Counted from the first letter of the stretch, positions 39,679-64,000 are shown. The stretch is DNA of 64,000 bases from Amoebidium appalachense (GCA_963693365.1 CAVNZM010000004.1:7440001-7504000), one strand, 5' to 3'. Notes: generated by a model from the sequence alone, not told the origin. Program-made: numbers and translations.

Positions 39679-40906
39679 CACACACGTACATACGCACACA
39701 CACACAATCACCAGGCACGCACGCTTGTGTATTCCTACCTACACACCCACGCACATTCCCTCACCGATCCCCTCCACCCCCCTTCCCCCCCCCCCCATTC
39801 CATGTACTCAGAATCCCATCATTTTCGCTTGTGTTTGCCTGCCTGCCCCCCCCCCCCCCTCCCCCCCCCCCCCCCTCTGCTAAGAACAAAAGAACTTTGA
39901 CACCTTCAACTGTCAGTGAGCGCAATCCTGAGAATACCCACAGTCCTAATGGGATCTCCTGATCGTGCCTAATCGGATCCCCCCTCCCCCCCCCCCCCCC
40001 CCCCCCCCCCACGCACACACATGCACACGCACACACATTCCCTCCTTTGCAGGGCAACAAAAGCTCGACGACGAAATGCCTAAGCACCGGCTCAGCCGGC
40101 AGAGCAAAAAGGAGAGGCTGCAGCGGCTGGCCGAAAAATGCTATTCCTGGTTGGAATTTAGGTTTTTAGGACACGACGTGACCAACGGGCACGAGCGATG
40201 GGTCGAATTTTTGGAGGAGTCGATTGAAATGCTTACTGTTATGGGGAAATACAACAAGCCTAGGGGTGTGCACGCGGTTGCACGGAAAAAGGAGTTGGCC
40301 GGAAAAGGGGGAGGGGGGAAGACGGACGGGGAGGGAGAGTCAGGGGAGGAGGAGGGGGGTGGGGATGGGATCCACACAACGACAACTGAAGGGATGGATA
40401 CGACGGAGGGGGAGGGGGGTGGAGATGGGGGGGATGTTCATGTTGTGGGTATGGGTGGAAGTGTAGGGGATGGGGTGGGGATGGGGGTGGGAGGGGATGT
40501 GCACGTGGGTGTTGGGGAAGAGGGAGGTGGTATGGTGGTGGGAGGGGTGGAGGTGGGGATGGGGGAGGAGGGGGAGGGGGAGGGGGAGGGCGGGTTAGGG
40601 ATGATGGAGGGGGTGAACGGGGAAGGGGAGGGAGGGGAGGTTGGTTTGGTGGATGGAATGAATATGGTGGAGGTACATGGGACGGACGACATTGAAAATC
40701 ACATGACGGGGGGTTTGGTTGCGATGGTAGGGGGGGTTCATGATCATGAACATGAACATGATTCGCTCGAGATAGGAGTGGGGTTGGATATACATGATAT
40801 GATTAATGACGTGGATATGGGGAGCGAGAGTCTAGGGGACGTTTTGGGGATGGAGGGGGGTCACGGGCCGTCTAGGTGGCAGCCAAGAAAGAAAATGTCG
40901 AATTGA
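37159..40906 (+). CDS. Uncharacterised protein with KPRG motifs and Gly/Glu-rich tail
   Basis: Four exons: 37159-37358, 38952-39202, 39498-39563, 40053-40906; phases 2, 1, 1 join cleanly to give 456 residues. The first exon encodes an acidic, Thr/Pro-rich head. Exon 2 is a charged, probably helical segment (VRALKQRAQAVRDSR, DDELLDDLYRVFYKGGKVN) ending NKPRGRFAG. Exon 4 opens with another basic/helical segment (RQSKKERLQRLAEK, WVEFLEESIEMLTVMGKYN) ending NKPRGVHA, so two related units of about 80 residues may exist. The rest, roughly 190 residues, is Gly/Glu/Val/Met-rich low complexity with HDHEHEHD, ending in a basic RWQPRKKMSN. I recognise no family. No signal peptide or membrane helix, so intracellular, possibly nuclear (inference). 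Confidence 0.65.
37938..38012 (+). repeat. Dispersed repeat family R2, copy 1
   Basis: TGTGACGTTTTGTTGTTGCT through CCATATTTCCAGCCCTCTAA and GCATACATC, followed by poly(C). Nearly the same sequence is at 52953-53016. The tail (ACCCTCCAATGCAGAT) recurs at about 38176. Confidence 0.75.
38030..38880. repeat. Poly(C) and (CA)n-rich intron
   Basis: Intron 1 of the uncharacterised gene. C runs of 25-40 bases lie at 38008-38046, 38201-38232, 38547-38579 and 38780-38840, mixed with short (CA)n and a (TA)n at 38749-38766. No gene signal. Confidence 0.8.
39170..39412 (+). repeat. Exon-end/donor duplication in intron 2
   Basis: The exon end GGTCAATAAGCCTAGGGGCA..TTTGCAG|GTGGGT recurs about 173 bases downstream as GGTCAATAGGCTCAGGGGCA..TTTGCAGTTAATT. 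Similarity continues into the intron (TCTATCCTTTGCC against TCTACCCTTTCG). The downstream copy lacks the GT. Confidence 0.75.
39427..39488. repeat. (ATT)n and (TA)n
   Basis: Short AT-rich microsatellites just before the acceptor at 39497. Confidence 0.85.
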
Positions 40907-41704
40907 AATTTTTAGAGTGGTCGTGCTTCTTTAGTATCGCAATAATGAAAGTTAGGGGTTATTTGGGGGGGTTTGTTTTACCATGATGGCTTCTGTTATG
41001 AGTGCTTTCACCCCTTTCTCATAATTTCATATGGTGATATAAATAGACAGTTCGGGGAGCGTCTAATTTCAGGTGAGATTAGCATACAGTATAGCTTGAT
41101 TGTGGGATTGGGTACGGTTTTTGCTGTTTGACTTTGATTGGCTGAATGAGATTTAAAGTGCCGCAAAGTCATTCGTAATGGCTTTTTACTAGGTATGACA
41201 GAGTGAGTCGGGCAAATGTACATAGAGAATGACAAGAGAAAGTGTTCGGCTAATCGAATGTAGGGCCGGGGTTTTTTTTTGTAACTGCGGGCACCTCGGT
41301 GCGTGCAATGCATTTTATAATACAAACCTTCAATGTTTTTCTTGCGAGCGTGGGTGCATGCGCATGCACGCAAATTTTTCTGCAGTGTGTGTACGTGTGT
41401 GCGCGTGCGCGTGCGCGCGACCATCCGTCGGTCCCTCCGTGTACATTTGTGTCTGTGTGTGCCCGCTCATCCATGCACGAGTGTGTGGGTGTACATGTGT
41501 GCCTTGTGTGCGTGTGTACATGTGTGTGAACCAGTGTGTGTGTACATGAAACTCAAGGGGGATCCCTGGCGATCGAGGGGGGGTGGGGGGGGGGGGGGGG
41601 GGGGGGGGGAGGGGGTCTATGTACATAATCAGAATCAATCAATGAGATACATGTCTATATTATGAGCTACTACATATGTATCGTAAGCAATTACCGTCCC
41701 TTAG

Positions 41705-41811
41705 GTGGGGTCCCATTCATTCTGAGGGACCGAGTTTCAACCCATTTGCCGAGCTCGTCAACGAAACGTTCCAACTCGGGCTCGGACCTAGGGATTATTT
41801 CTGTGAGTAGA
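41705..41811. pseudogene. Orphan exon-like segment, strand ambiguous
   Basis: The plus strand has AG before (CCCTTAG), an open frame with NPFAELVNETFQLGLGPRDYF and a strong donor GTGAGT. The minus strand reads from an acceptor (TACTCACAG) through IIPRSEPELERFVDELGKWV to a stop after PPKGR. Both look more protein-like than the surroundings. No partner exon was found on either strand, so it may be a gene remnant or a lone exon of a gene broken by rearrangement. Confidence 0.35.
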
Positions 41812-41942
41812 CGTGCGGGTCATAGTGGGAAGAGCCGGGAGTAAAATAAATTTACAGCATGCAGTAAGCAAGCCAACAGCAAAAAAAACATAGATACAGT
41901 AGGAACTCAGTAGTTGGGGCTTCTTTGGAAGGAGGGAGGGAG

Positions 41943-41982
<40 letters not shown>

Positions 41983-42221
41983 TATTTGCGATTGTGGGTG
42001 CTTGAATTTTCAACTTAAAATACCGGGAGCCAGTCCCGGGTTCACGAAGGAATAATTAACGGCAACCAACGTCATCATATAACCCCAGCATAGCCTGATA
42101 ACCTAATCGGCAGTTCCTGTTCACACTCGCCTAACTGAAGTGTTTTGGAAACGTGATCAACCTCATATATCTTGAAAAATCATTACATATTTTTATAAAA
42201 CAATAAAAAAAAAGTAGGAAT

Positions 42222-42473
42222 ATGGTGTTTGAACGTGACGAGTTTTCGATCCAAGCAACAGTTACCAACGCAACGGCTCAGTCTATCAGAACCGAAATGT
42301 TGGAAGACAAAAACGGAATTGCTTCATGCATTCCCATAGGCAGCAAAGCTGGAAATGGAACTATTGAACACGAATTACTTACAGGAAAAACCTTTCAAGA
42401 GAAAGTGAGGGACGGACCCCACATAGTGCTTGGGCAAAAAATCGCGAAAATTCGAAGGGCGAAAAGCGGTTAA
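42222..42473 (+). CDS. Small hypothetical open frame, 83 residues
   Basis: ATG in a reasonable context (AATATGG), balanced amino-acid composition and no microsatellite content (FERDEFSIQATVTNATAQS near the start, IRRAKSG at the end). No family recognised and no neighbouring exons. It could be a small gene or chance. Confidence 0.25.
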   Translation: MVFERDEFSIQATVTNATAQSIRTEMLEDKNGIASCIPIGSKAGNGTIEHELLTGKTFQEKVRDGPHIVLGQKIAKIRRAKSG

Positions 42474-42846
42474 ATACGGAAAGAAACCTACAACTATCAT
42501 AAACACAACAGTTAGGACAGCACATGCGTACATGGCTTTGCTTTCCGTATAAAATTAAGCATGTTATGATATGCATAAAGAGCAAAAACAAACCTCGAGA
42601 AGCATATAGCTACGAATTACTGGCAGAGTGGCATCATGACAACCGTCGAATAAAAATGCCAAACCAAGGGGAAAAAAGAAAAAGGAAAAAAAAAAAAAAA
42701 GGGGGGGGGGGGGGTTGGTAAAGATTCAACACGAAACCAAGCAAAACAAAACAAAAAAGTTTTTTAACCAAAGAAAGGGGAAGAACCAACGAGAGAAAGA
42801 AAAAACATGAATTGGAATAGGGAATCCGGAACCCAAAACCCCATTT

Positions 42847-42983
42847 TTAGTCGATCAGCAGGTGCATGCCGTGTTTTGGGATGGTGGGCACCACAAACTC
42901 GTGCATCTCCCCGACATTGGGTGCCGCGGGGGTGAACTTAAACCGCTGGCACAGCAGTGAAAGAACAATGCGCGCCTGTGTGT

Positions 42984-43053
<70 letters not shown>

Positions 43054-43165
43054 AGGAAGGAGGGCTGTATTAGTGATCACGGAAAAGACAGGAGATAGAA
43101 GCGATGAAAAGGTGGGTGATTATGCAAGTGAGTGTATGTGGAACACGTGAAACACATACACACAA

Positions 43166-43202
<37 letters not shown>

Positions 43203-43612
43203 CGTTTACCACCCTTCTCCCCCCCCCCCCCCCCCCCCCCCAAACACACCCACACCCAGTGGGGCACCCAAACACACACACACACAAACATCCACCCACC
43301 CACCCACCCACCCACCCACACAGACACCCACACACACACACACACACACCTCGAGCAGGGCCAGGTTTTGGCCGAGGCAGTTCCTTGGGCCGTTGATGAA
43401 GGGCAGGAATGCATACGGGTCGTACTTCTCGTCGAACCGGTCCGGGTTGAAACGGGTCGGTTCGGGCCAAAGATCCGGGTTGTTGTGCACCGCCTTGATG
43501 TTGATAAACACCTATGGTGGGGAGTAAGTGACGTCAGAAAAACCCTGCAGATATGACATAGAGGTGGGTGTTTTGCTCGTTCACCAACCCACCCGTACCT
43601 GCAAGCATAGAA

Positions 43613-43658
<46 letters not shown>

Positions 43659-43884
43659 GTGCGCACACCCAAAAACGCCCCGACCAAGTACACAGTGTTC
43701 ACCCCAATCCTCATCCCTCCTCCATTTTCTCTTCCGTTCCACCCCCCCCCCCCCCCCCCCAAACAACACACACACACGCCACCCATCCCCACCCACACAC
43801 GTGTCAATAGACATATGTACACCTCATTGATCTCACCCAGAGCGCTTCTTCCTCCTTCTCCCCCCCCCCACCCCCCCTCCCCCA

Positions 43885-43929
<45 letters not shown>

Positions 43930-44982
43930 ATCCTTACCCCCCCCTCCCCCCCAACCACCACCACAAAGGCACCTCCTCCTTCCACCTATCAACACACACA
44001 CACTCGTGCGCACACATCTACACACCTACACGCACACGTACGTACACCTACACACACCCACACGCACAAATACACACACTCAGCCACATCTACACACAAA
44101 CACACGTACAAACGTACACACGTGCCCATACGCCCCACATCTACACACCTACACGTACCCGTACGTATACCCACACCCACACCCACACACACACCCACAC
44201 CCACACACACACCCACACACACACACACACACGCATACTTACACACGTACCTTTGTGCCTGCAGGCACGTGCACACCGTCAATCTCATCATCCTCTGCGG
44301 CATATCTGCTGACCACAGGCACCAAGGTGTACTTACGCAGTGCCTCCTTGAGCACATTCACCGTCAGGTTGAGCTCACGAAGCTTGTCCGCACCTAATAT
44401 GGTTAATCGGATTAGTATCTGACCAATGGGATTAATGGGATTGATGGGATTCATAGGATATAAAGGGTTCGTGTACATGTATGTACTTACACGCACACAC
44501 AGATTCGGATGCTTCCGCGCACACACGCGCGCGCGCGCACACACACACACACATAGGGACACAAACACACACAGCATACCTGGCAGAGGCACACGTGAGA
44601 ACTCATCACCCTCCTCGGTGGCCTCTCCTGGCACTCGTGCGGCACCAAATACAGAGCTGCCCTCCTTGACCACCTGTGTGTGTGTGTGTGTATGTGTGTG
44701 TGAAGAGGGATAAGAACGCGAGGAAACTATATTTATCCCATACGGGGAATGAGGAACGGGTGCCCGCCTGGATGATATCCACGAAAACGGCCGAAGGCCG
44801 TGTGAACGTGCAAGTGAGTGAGATTGTGTGCGCATTGATAAATAGCTACATTCTAACGTGTTGAACTTGTACGTGTTGCAAAACAAAAATAGCTCATTAA
44901 AAATGAACGTACACGATGAAGTGATCCAAAGACAGGGTGGAGAGGAGGGAGGGAGGGAGGGAGGGGGAGGCGGGCGGGCGGG

Positions 44983-45016
<34 letters not shown>

Positions 45017-45038
45017 AGAATGGGGAGGAAGGAGGGGG

Positions 45039-45076
<38 letters not shown>

Positions 45077-45259
45077 AAGTAAACACCCACACACCCACAG
45101 AGAGAGAAAGTGAGAGTATGAGAGAGATGGGGGGGGGGGGGGGGGGGAAGAGAGAGAGAAAAGGAGAGGGAGAGAGAGAGAGAAGGCGTACCCAAACACA
45201 CACGCATACACACATACACGCACACACACACACACCAACACACACGCACACACCAACAC

Positions 45260-45308
<49 letters not shown>

Positions 45309-45666
45309 TCGACAGTTCCCATACATACCCTCTCCATGATGTCCGGGTTCTGTGTGAGTTCGTACAGTGCCCATGTGAGCATGCTTGCGCTAGTCTCGTG
45401 CCCGGCAAGAATAAACGACTTGAACTCGTCTTTGAGCTGCTGCACAGTGGCTGGGCCCCATGTGGATGGGTCGATCACGGCAAGTGTCTGGTCAAGAATG
45501 TCTGTCGTGCCCTGGAAAATATGGTTAAAACGGTTAGTGTTTTGCGGTTTAAAGTTAAAGGATTTAAAGGTTGAAAATAAAATACAATAAAAATAAGAGG
45601 GAAGAGGGTTATGTTATGGCGAGCTCAGTATGAGGTGGGGAAATGTCTACCCATGCCATGGAAAAG

Positions 45667-45702
<36 letters not shown>

Positions 45703-45730
45703 GAGAGAGAGAGGGAGAGGGGGAGAGGGG

Positions 45731-45769
<39 letters not shown>

Positions 45770-45841
45770 CGACAGACAGAAAGAGAACCAACACCAAAAA
45801 AGCAACGAATAAGGAAGAGGTGGAACAGGCATTCTAAACCA

Positions 45842-45873
<32 letters not shown>

Positions 45874-46337
45874 TTCCCTTGGTCCCTACAACCCAGCTCA
45901 CGGGGTTCCAACCACTTTCTCAGCCTCTCTTGCCTCGTCCAAAAACCTTAAAAAAAGACAGACGAAGCATGCCTTTCAACCCAAAATCCAAACACAATAC
46001 ACCGTTCAACCCCCCTCCCCCCCCCCTTAAACCCCATCTACTGCAACTCCAACCCCTTTGCTCTCCTCTCTTGCCTCGTCTTCCACCTTCTTACGATTAT
46101 AGACAGAAAGAGAAAACACACATCACACACCCCAACCCCTCTAGCCCTAGCCCCCCCCCCCCCCCCCCCCCCCCCCCCCCTTCCCCTCCCCTATACTCCG
46201 TGTGGGTTCAACCCCTATTGCCCACCTCTCTTGCATTGTCCGAGACAAAAACACACACACACAAACCAGATTTCAGCCCCCCCCCCCCCCCTCAAAAAAA
46301 AAAACAAAAAAAAAAACCCTCAACCCCTCAACCCACC

Positions 46338-46369
<32 letters not shown>

Positions 46370-46630
46370 TTCCCCCCAAACACACCTCATGAGGCTCCAG
46401 GCCCTTTACAATCCTCTCCTGCCTCGTCTTCCACCTTCCTTCTATCTGGTCCACCATGAACTTGTTCAGTTCCTTCACTGTGCGCCTGTAGTGGAACTGT
46501 GTCGGTGTGGGCATGAACTTGCGCCATGGGTGCCACACACGGAGGTTTGCCTCCGTCACGATGGGGAGGTAGAGGTCGGGGAACACCTGGTTGGACACGT
46601 CTGTTTTGTGTGTGTGTGTGTGTGTGTGTG

Positions 46631-46669
<39 letters not shown>

Positions 46670-46707
46670 AGGGGGGAGGGTGGGGGGGGGGGGAGGGGGC
46701 GAGGGGA

Positions 46708-46772
<65 letters not shown>

Positions 46773-47124
46773 TGAGTGTGCATGGGTGGGGGGGGGGGGG
46801 TGGATGGAGTGGGGGAGAGGGGGAGGAAGGGGGGACAACGGGGTTAGAAATGGAACACGGTACGAAGTACAACTACACGATGAGAAATACGGTGCAGGAC
46901 ACGGGCCAAAGCAAATATTCAAGAATGCAACATAAGCAATGCGCGCAGTATGCAACATAGACAGAGCACACCGTCAGGGGGGAGCCAAGGGGGGTTGGTG
47001 TGTGTGTGTGGGTGGGTGTGGGTGGGGGGAGGGGGGGCTGGGAAGGGGGGGGGGGGGGGGGGGGGGGGGGATGAATGGTGGAGGAGGTGGTGGGTGGGGG
47101 GGGGGGGGGGGGGGGAGGGAGGTT

Positions 47125-47166
<42 letters not shown>

Positions 47167-47316
47167 CGCATGCGCAAGGTGCATGGAGCGGGGTTTGAAG
47201 GGGGTGAGTGGGGATGTGGGGCATGGGGAAGTAGGCAGGAATGTGTGAGCTTGTGTGTGTCTGTGTGCATGCGCAGGAGAGAGGTGGAGTGCAGAGGCAA
47301 GGCAGGGTGTAGATGG

Positions 47317-47352
<36 letters not shown>

Positions 47353-47982
47353 CTGTTGTTGCAAAAAAAGCGAATATAAATGCAGTATGCCAGTCCCAAG
47401 CGTAGCACCAAGAGCAAAGACAGAACAAACGAACAAAAGGTCTATGTTCTCAGTTTCTTTCCTATGTTCTCAGTTTTTCTTTGCAGTGACATGCAGCCAG
47501 AAAAGAGAAAATATACAGCGGGTGATTAGGGAGCAAACAGAAAAGAAAAAATATACAGCAGGTGATTAGGGAGCAAAAATACTGTGTGTGTGTGTGTGCG
47601 GTGGGGTGGGGGGAGGACGGAAATTCTCGAAGAAAAAAAGATGAAAAACCAACGAAAACGCAAGACACAGAGCAGAAACAACAGCATTCGTGCAGGCAGA
47701 GAACACCTGAACAGGACCAACAATCAGGGGGATGGGCAAGGCCGGGGGTGACCGGGGGGGGGGGGGGGGGGGGGGGGATTTTTTGTTGGGGGGGGGGAGG
47801 GGCTAGAAGATCGTGGCACACACAGAAGCTAAAGACTAAACAAAAAACAAACAAAAAAACAAAAAACAAAACAACCAGGAAAAACAACAACAGTGCAGGC
47901 AGAAAACAGCAAGGTCAAAGCGCGAAGGCACTGTGTGTTCAAATTGGCGAGGTTGAGAGGAGCAGGAGGTGGTGGTGGTGGC

Positions 47983-48029
<47 letters not shown>

Positions 48030-48082
48030 GTGGTGGACGGAACCGAACGGCTGGGGCATGGCTTGGAGAGCGGTGTGGCCGG

Positions 48083-48120
<38 letters not shown>

Positions 48121-48139
48121 TGGTGATAGGGCAGGGGGG

Positions 48140-48187
<48 letters not shown>

Positions 48188-49375
48188 GCGAGGGGGGGAA
48201 GGGGGAGGGGGGGACGTGCTATAAAGCGCGAAGTCCACGTTTATGGCGGATAACACAAGGCAGAGCGCAAATTACACATAAAAGAGTGTGCATAATAGAG
48301 GGGGGGTGGAAGAGGTAGAGCTGTAGGAAGAAAAGGCATATAGGCAGAGGCCTCGGAGGGCGGGGGGGAGGGGGAGGGAGGGAGGGAGTGGGGAAGGGGA
48401 GGGGGAGGGCGGAAGGAGGGGGAGAGAAGGGGACTTGCGACAACAGCTGAGTAGGGACAAGACGAAACAATAACAAAGCGAGGGGTGGGGTGCGGGGGGT
48501 GTGAGGGGGCTGATGGGGGGAGCAGGCAGACACCCTCAAAAAATGCGACAACCACATGACACAGGCACACACATACACCCTTATATGCATGCAAAACGCA
48601 TGCACGCACGCATGGACGCACCCACACACACGCACGCACACACCCACGCACAAACACAAAAGACACGTGCAGTGAGAGAAAGAGGGAGGCAGAGTTAGAG
48701 AGGGACACGCACACACGTACCTGCAGGGAGGGACAGGATCAGCTCGCCAATCACCTCAAGGGTCAACAGTCGGAACTCCTCCGCAATCTCAATGGGTTTT
48801 CCTGTGCCCCTGTGTGCTTCCAACTTCCTGCTCAACCTATCCACTGCCTTCTTGGCAACTTGCATAGTATCTTCCAGGATGTTCACACGGAATGCGTGCG
48901 AGAGCAGAGTCCTCTGCTTGCGCCAATACTCCCCCTCGGAGGTGATGATTCCCTTGCCCAAGATGTCAAGGAAGGTCTTATAGGAGAGGTCTAGATCCTT
49001 GGGGTAATTGCTACAGCGCTTATTGAGTACCCAGTTTAGGTGCTTGGGAAGGGCTATGCACAAAACGCGTGAATTGAGGATCTGACATCTGACAATTTCG
49101 TATTTGTTCTGAACCAACCACTGCTCCATGAGGTCCCAAGGAGGGGTTTTGAGCAGCTCCAGGGCATTCCCGAAAATGGGCAGGCATCCCGGAGCCGTGG
49201 GGAACTTGCGCAACGCAAAGTCGTATTTAAAGGCGGTAAACTGTGCCTGAACAAGAACGGCCGTAAGAATGAGAACGACTGCCGTGGCTGCAAAGGCAAA
49301 TGGTTCCTCTGTTGGGTGAGGAATGTCATGTGGGATGTACGACCAGGCGGTCGATGCATAGGTTGCGTTTGCCAT
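42847..49375 (-). CDS. Cytochrome P450, membrane-anchored
   Basis: Seven exons: 49375-48721, 46600-46386, 45511-45329, 44673-44580, 44393-44251, 43511-43350, 42975-42847; all phases join, giving 526 residues, the usual P450 length. An N-terminal membrane anchor lies at about residues 24-43 ([12 protein letters not shown]), followed by the Pro-rich hinge [13 protein letters not shown]. Motifs: C-helix WRKQR, I-helix AGHETS (about 326-331), K-helix EALR (ExxR, about 399-402), PTRFNPDRF, and heme loop [10 protein letters not shown], an exact FxxGxRxCxG with the Cys ligand at about 475. Expected to be an ER monooxygenase taking electrons from a P450 reductase. The substrate is unknown; the FLPF-xxGPRNC loop recalls clans that act on fatty acids or carotenoids, but family assignment needs a search. 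Confidence 0.92.
42994..43052. repeat. (GT)n then poly(G) of about 50 bases
   Basis: Sits just upstream (gene sense) of the last P450 exon. Read in gene sense it is poly(C) then (CA)n leading to the acceptor CACACAG. Confidence 0.9.
43150..44240. repeat. (CA)n/(CCCA)n-rich P450 introns
   Basis: (CA)n at 43166-43200, CCCA units at 43290-43320, (CA)n at 43615-43657, poly(A) at 43886-43916 and a long CA/CACCTACA mixture at 43992-44232. No coding apart from the listed P450 exons. Confidence 0.8.
44938..45310. repeat. GGGA, poly(G), (GA)n and (CA)n tracts
   Basis: Intron between P450 exons 3 and 4. (GGGA)n at 44945-44966, G run at 44984-45015, GA units at 45042-45077 and 45290-45307, CA between. 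Confidence 0.85.
45900..46445 (-). repeat. Serial duplications of P450 exon 2 end in the following intron
   Basis: The exon 2 end, on plus as CCTCTCCTGCCTCGTCTTCCACC (46412-46434), recurs with CCTCTCTTGCCTCGTCTTCC at 46071-46090, CCTCTCTTGCATTGTCCGAG at 46224-46243 and CCTCTCTTGCCTCGTCC at 45924-45940. Each copy is preceded by a GGTTCAAC/TCCAACCC-like segment matching GGCTCCAGGCCC. Poly(C) tracts separate the copies. Confidence 0.7.
46618..47110. repeat. (GT)n/poly(G) blocks with an inverted R1 copy
   Basis: P450 intron 1. G runs at 46633-46668, 46739-46771, 47047-47070 and 47096-47115 alternate with (GT)n. A minus-strand copy of R1 lies at 46845-46985. Confidence 0.8.
46845..46985 (-). repeat. 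Dispersed repeat R1, inverted copy
   Basis: The reverse complement contains GTGTCCTGCACCGTATTTCT, CATCGTGTAG, TACTTCGTACCGTGTTCC and ends TTCTAACCCC. This matches the 3' half of copy A in the opposite orientation; the poly(C) end faces a G-rich tract on the plus strand. Confidence 0.7.
47984..48185. repeat. (GT)n and (GA)n tracts
   Basis: Two (GT)n blocks (47984-48028, 48085-48120) and one (GA)n (48145-48183) in P450 intron 1. Confidence 0.9.
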
Positions 49376-50241
49376 CTTAGGCGGATTCGTGCCTAAAAAG
49401 GAGTGACGTGTACTCCTTTTCCTATTTAGTTATAAGGGTTGATGAATAAGCATGGGGAAGGGTCAAAAAGCAAAGAAATGTGCGTGACTTTTCCCCCTTG
49501 CAAGCTCTCTTTCTCTCTCCCTCTCTCTCTAGGTTATTGCATGCGTGTGTCGTGTTTATGCTTTTCGAAACAAAGAGGTTGCATGTTCGATTGGGTAAAA
49601 TGTGCGGACTCACGAGGACGACCAATGAAACACGTTCTTCGATGAAATTCCGGAAGTTGGGCGGTACCAGTAATGCATGATTTGTTAGGCTTCGTTTCAG
49701 TACATAACTATTGTAAAAGGCAATTATCGAACCATTTCATCATATTAGCTTCAACCAAAACAGCTCCAACCGCCGACAACTGACTGGCGCTGGCACATGA
49801 CCTTACCGAGATAGCCAATCGGGTGATATCGCACGATAAGTGCAGCAAATACACAGAACCATAAGTATTCGAAAAAACTCTAAATGGTATTGGGCCAGTA
49901 CAACACGCCCAAAATACAACATTGTGGTTTTGGTGCTGTTTTTAAATTCAAAATGTAAGTTTAAAACAGCTATATTACATAGATATGCCATTGTTTTGAA
50001 GGAAATACCCTGCACCTTATTTCGTAATATTTGCCGTCCTCATGCTGTGCGTCCTTATTGGTCAATCCTAGATCTCCCGCGCGTTTTTTTTGTGACACGT
50101 CACACATGCGCGCACCCGCTCTTGACAGCCGCTCGGACTGCTCGACAGAAAAAACAAAAAACAAAAAACAAAAACTAAAAAAAATCAAAAAAAAATCAAA
50201 GGGTGTGCGTTATATATGCTCTAGTGAGTGTAGGAGTGAAC
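49376..50241. promoter_or_regulatory. Divergent intergenic region shared by P450 and ALDH
   Basis: 866 bp separate the P450 start codon (minus) and the ALDH start codon (plus). It is free of long microsatellites, unlike almost every intron in the window. A TATATA string lies at about 50212-50216, some 25 bases before the ALDH ATG, too close to be a standard TATA box unless the leader is very short. Shared regulation is inferred from layout only. Confidence 0.45.
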
Positions 50242-63432
<13,191 letters not shown>

Positions 63433-64000
63433 GTAGTTGGAATTGAAAAGGGAAAGGGAGAGGGCACTCCTCTTTTTAACTTTGTATTTCGCTTTTGTTG
63501 TTTGTTTGTTATGGTTTTTGGTTTTGTTGGCTAGTGTTGTGTATGGGTTGGCTTTGACTTTCGCCAGCCCTCGCAACCCCTCTTGTTTCCTCCCCTCTCT
63601 AACTCCTCCCGTTCTCCCCCTCCCCCCCCCCCTCCCTCCCTCCCTCCCTCCTTCCCTCCCTCCCTCCCTTTTACCGTGTTCGGGGGTTATTATGACCTGT
63701 CTTTTTTCTGGGACCTTCCTTTTCGTCGCGTCTGTCTTTTGTCACCCCGAGAATGTAGAGGGATGAAGCCGTTTCGCTCTCCCCTTCTTTCCACCCTTTT
63801 TTCTCCCCCCTTTTCCCCCTTGACATCAATGTGCGTTACCGTTACTACATAGTATCACATGGAAAGGTTTTAGTTTTAGTCCCCCCTTCCCGGGCTAACG
63901 TAATGGCAGTTCAGACGTAGCTGTGCATGTGTGTTGTGGGTTTCAACTGTTACCGTTTATGGCAGTGTAGATAGCCATATATGGCAAGTGAAGGCCACGA
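63433..64000. other. 3' flank of ALDH gene
   Basis: Follows the TAA. Mixed-complexity DNA with a CCCT/CCTT repeat at 63630-63670. No canonical AATAAA was seen near the stop. Nothing else is recognised to the window end. Confidence 0.5.

Larger units (their letters stand above)
40907..42846. other. Intergenic region between convergent genes
   Basis: Holds a poly(G) run at 41586-41609, a GGGA/poly(G) run at 41933-41981, one orphan exon-like segment (41705-41811) and one small open frame (42222-42473), both listed separately. Otherwise nothing recognised. Confidence 0.5.

Noticed and set aside
40438-40692. Pro/Ser/Thr-rich minus-strand frame
   Set aside because: Antisense shadow of the Gly/Glu-rich tail of the uncharacterised gene.

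Overview
The window is intron-rich nuclear DNA from a eukaryote. Coding sequence is cut into many short exons with GT-AG introns and a few apparent GC-AG introns. Introns are packed with homopolymer C/G tracts, (CA)n, (CT)n and (GA)n microsatellites, minisatellites and short dispersed repeats. No bacterial operon, CRISPR array or rRNA is present. The gene content (secreted EGF/PA14/TSP1/apple-type modular proteins, an ALDH22/Msc7-type aldehyde dehydrogenase, a membrane P450) fits a protist, an alga or a unicellular relative of animals. The sequence alone does not fix the lineage. Most long open frames here are translations of microsatellites and are not genes.

Layout: (1) 3219 to beyond the left edge, minus strand: a secreted EGF + PA14 protein, 3' end outside the window. 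(2) 3220-8657: intergenic repeats, one stem-loop and one palindrome. (3) 8658-35892, plus strand: a very large secreted mosaic gene of about 40 exons and about 1,200 residues. Order: signal peptide, short Cys-rich link, hevein-like module, apple/PAN-like module, TSP1, right-handed beta-helix of the pectate-lyase type, two more TSP1, Cys-rich segment, ricin-like QxW segment, Cys-rich C-terminus. Codon phase is kept across the joins from 8658 to 32487 and again from 33810 to 35892, which supports one gene; the join near 33.2-33.8 kb is unresolved. (4) 37159-40906, plus: a 456-residue protein of unknown function with a long Gly/Glu/Val-rich tail. (5) 42847-49375, minus: a 526-residue cytochrome P450. 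(6) 50242-63432, plus: an ALDH22/Msc7-like membrane aldehyde dehydrogenase of about 608 residues, with one apparent frameshift in a G run.

The P450 and the dehydrogenase are divergent, with start codons 866 bp apart. They could share a promoter and act in sequence (hydroxylation, then aldehyde oxidation) at a membrane; this is inference. The mosaic gene looks like an extracellular matrix, cell-wall or carbohydrate-binding protein.

The most unusual signal is structural. At several exon-intron junctions the splice site and neighbouring exon sequence are tandemly duplicated into the intron: five extra copies of a 3' splice site plus exon start at 58391-58798, donor copies at 54730-54920, 45900-46445, 39170-39412 and 22507-22604, and a donor-proximal minisatellite at 24951-25070. 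Second, a dispersed element of about 110-300 bp recurs at least ten times in both orientations, usually bounded by poly(C). Third, a 186-bp TA-flanked foldback element looks like a Tc1/mariner-type MITE.
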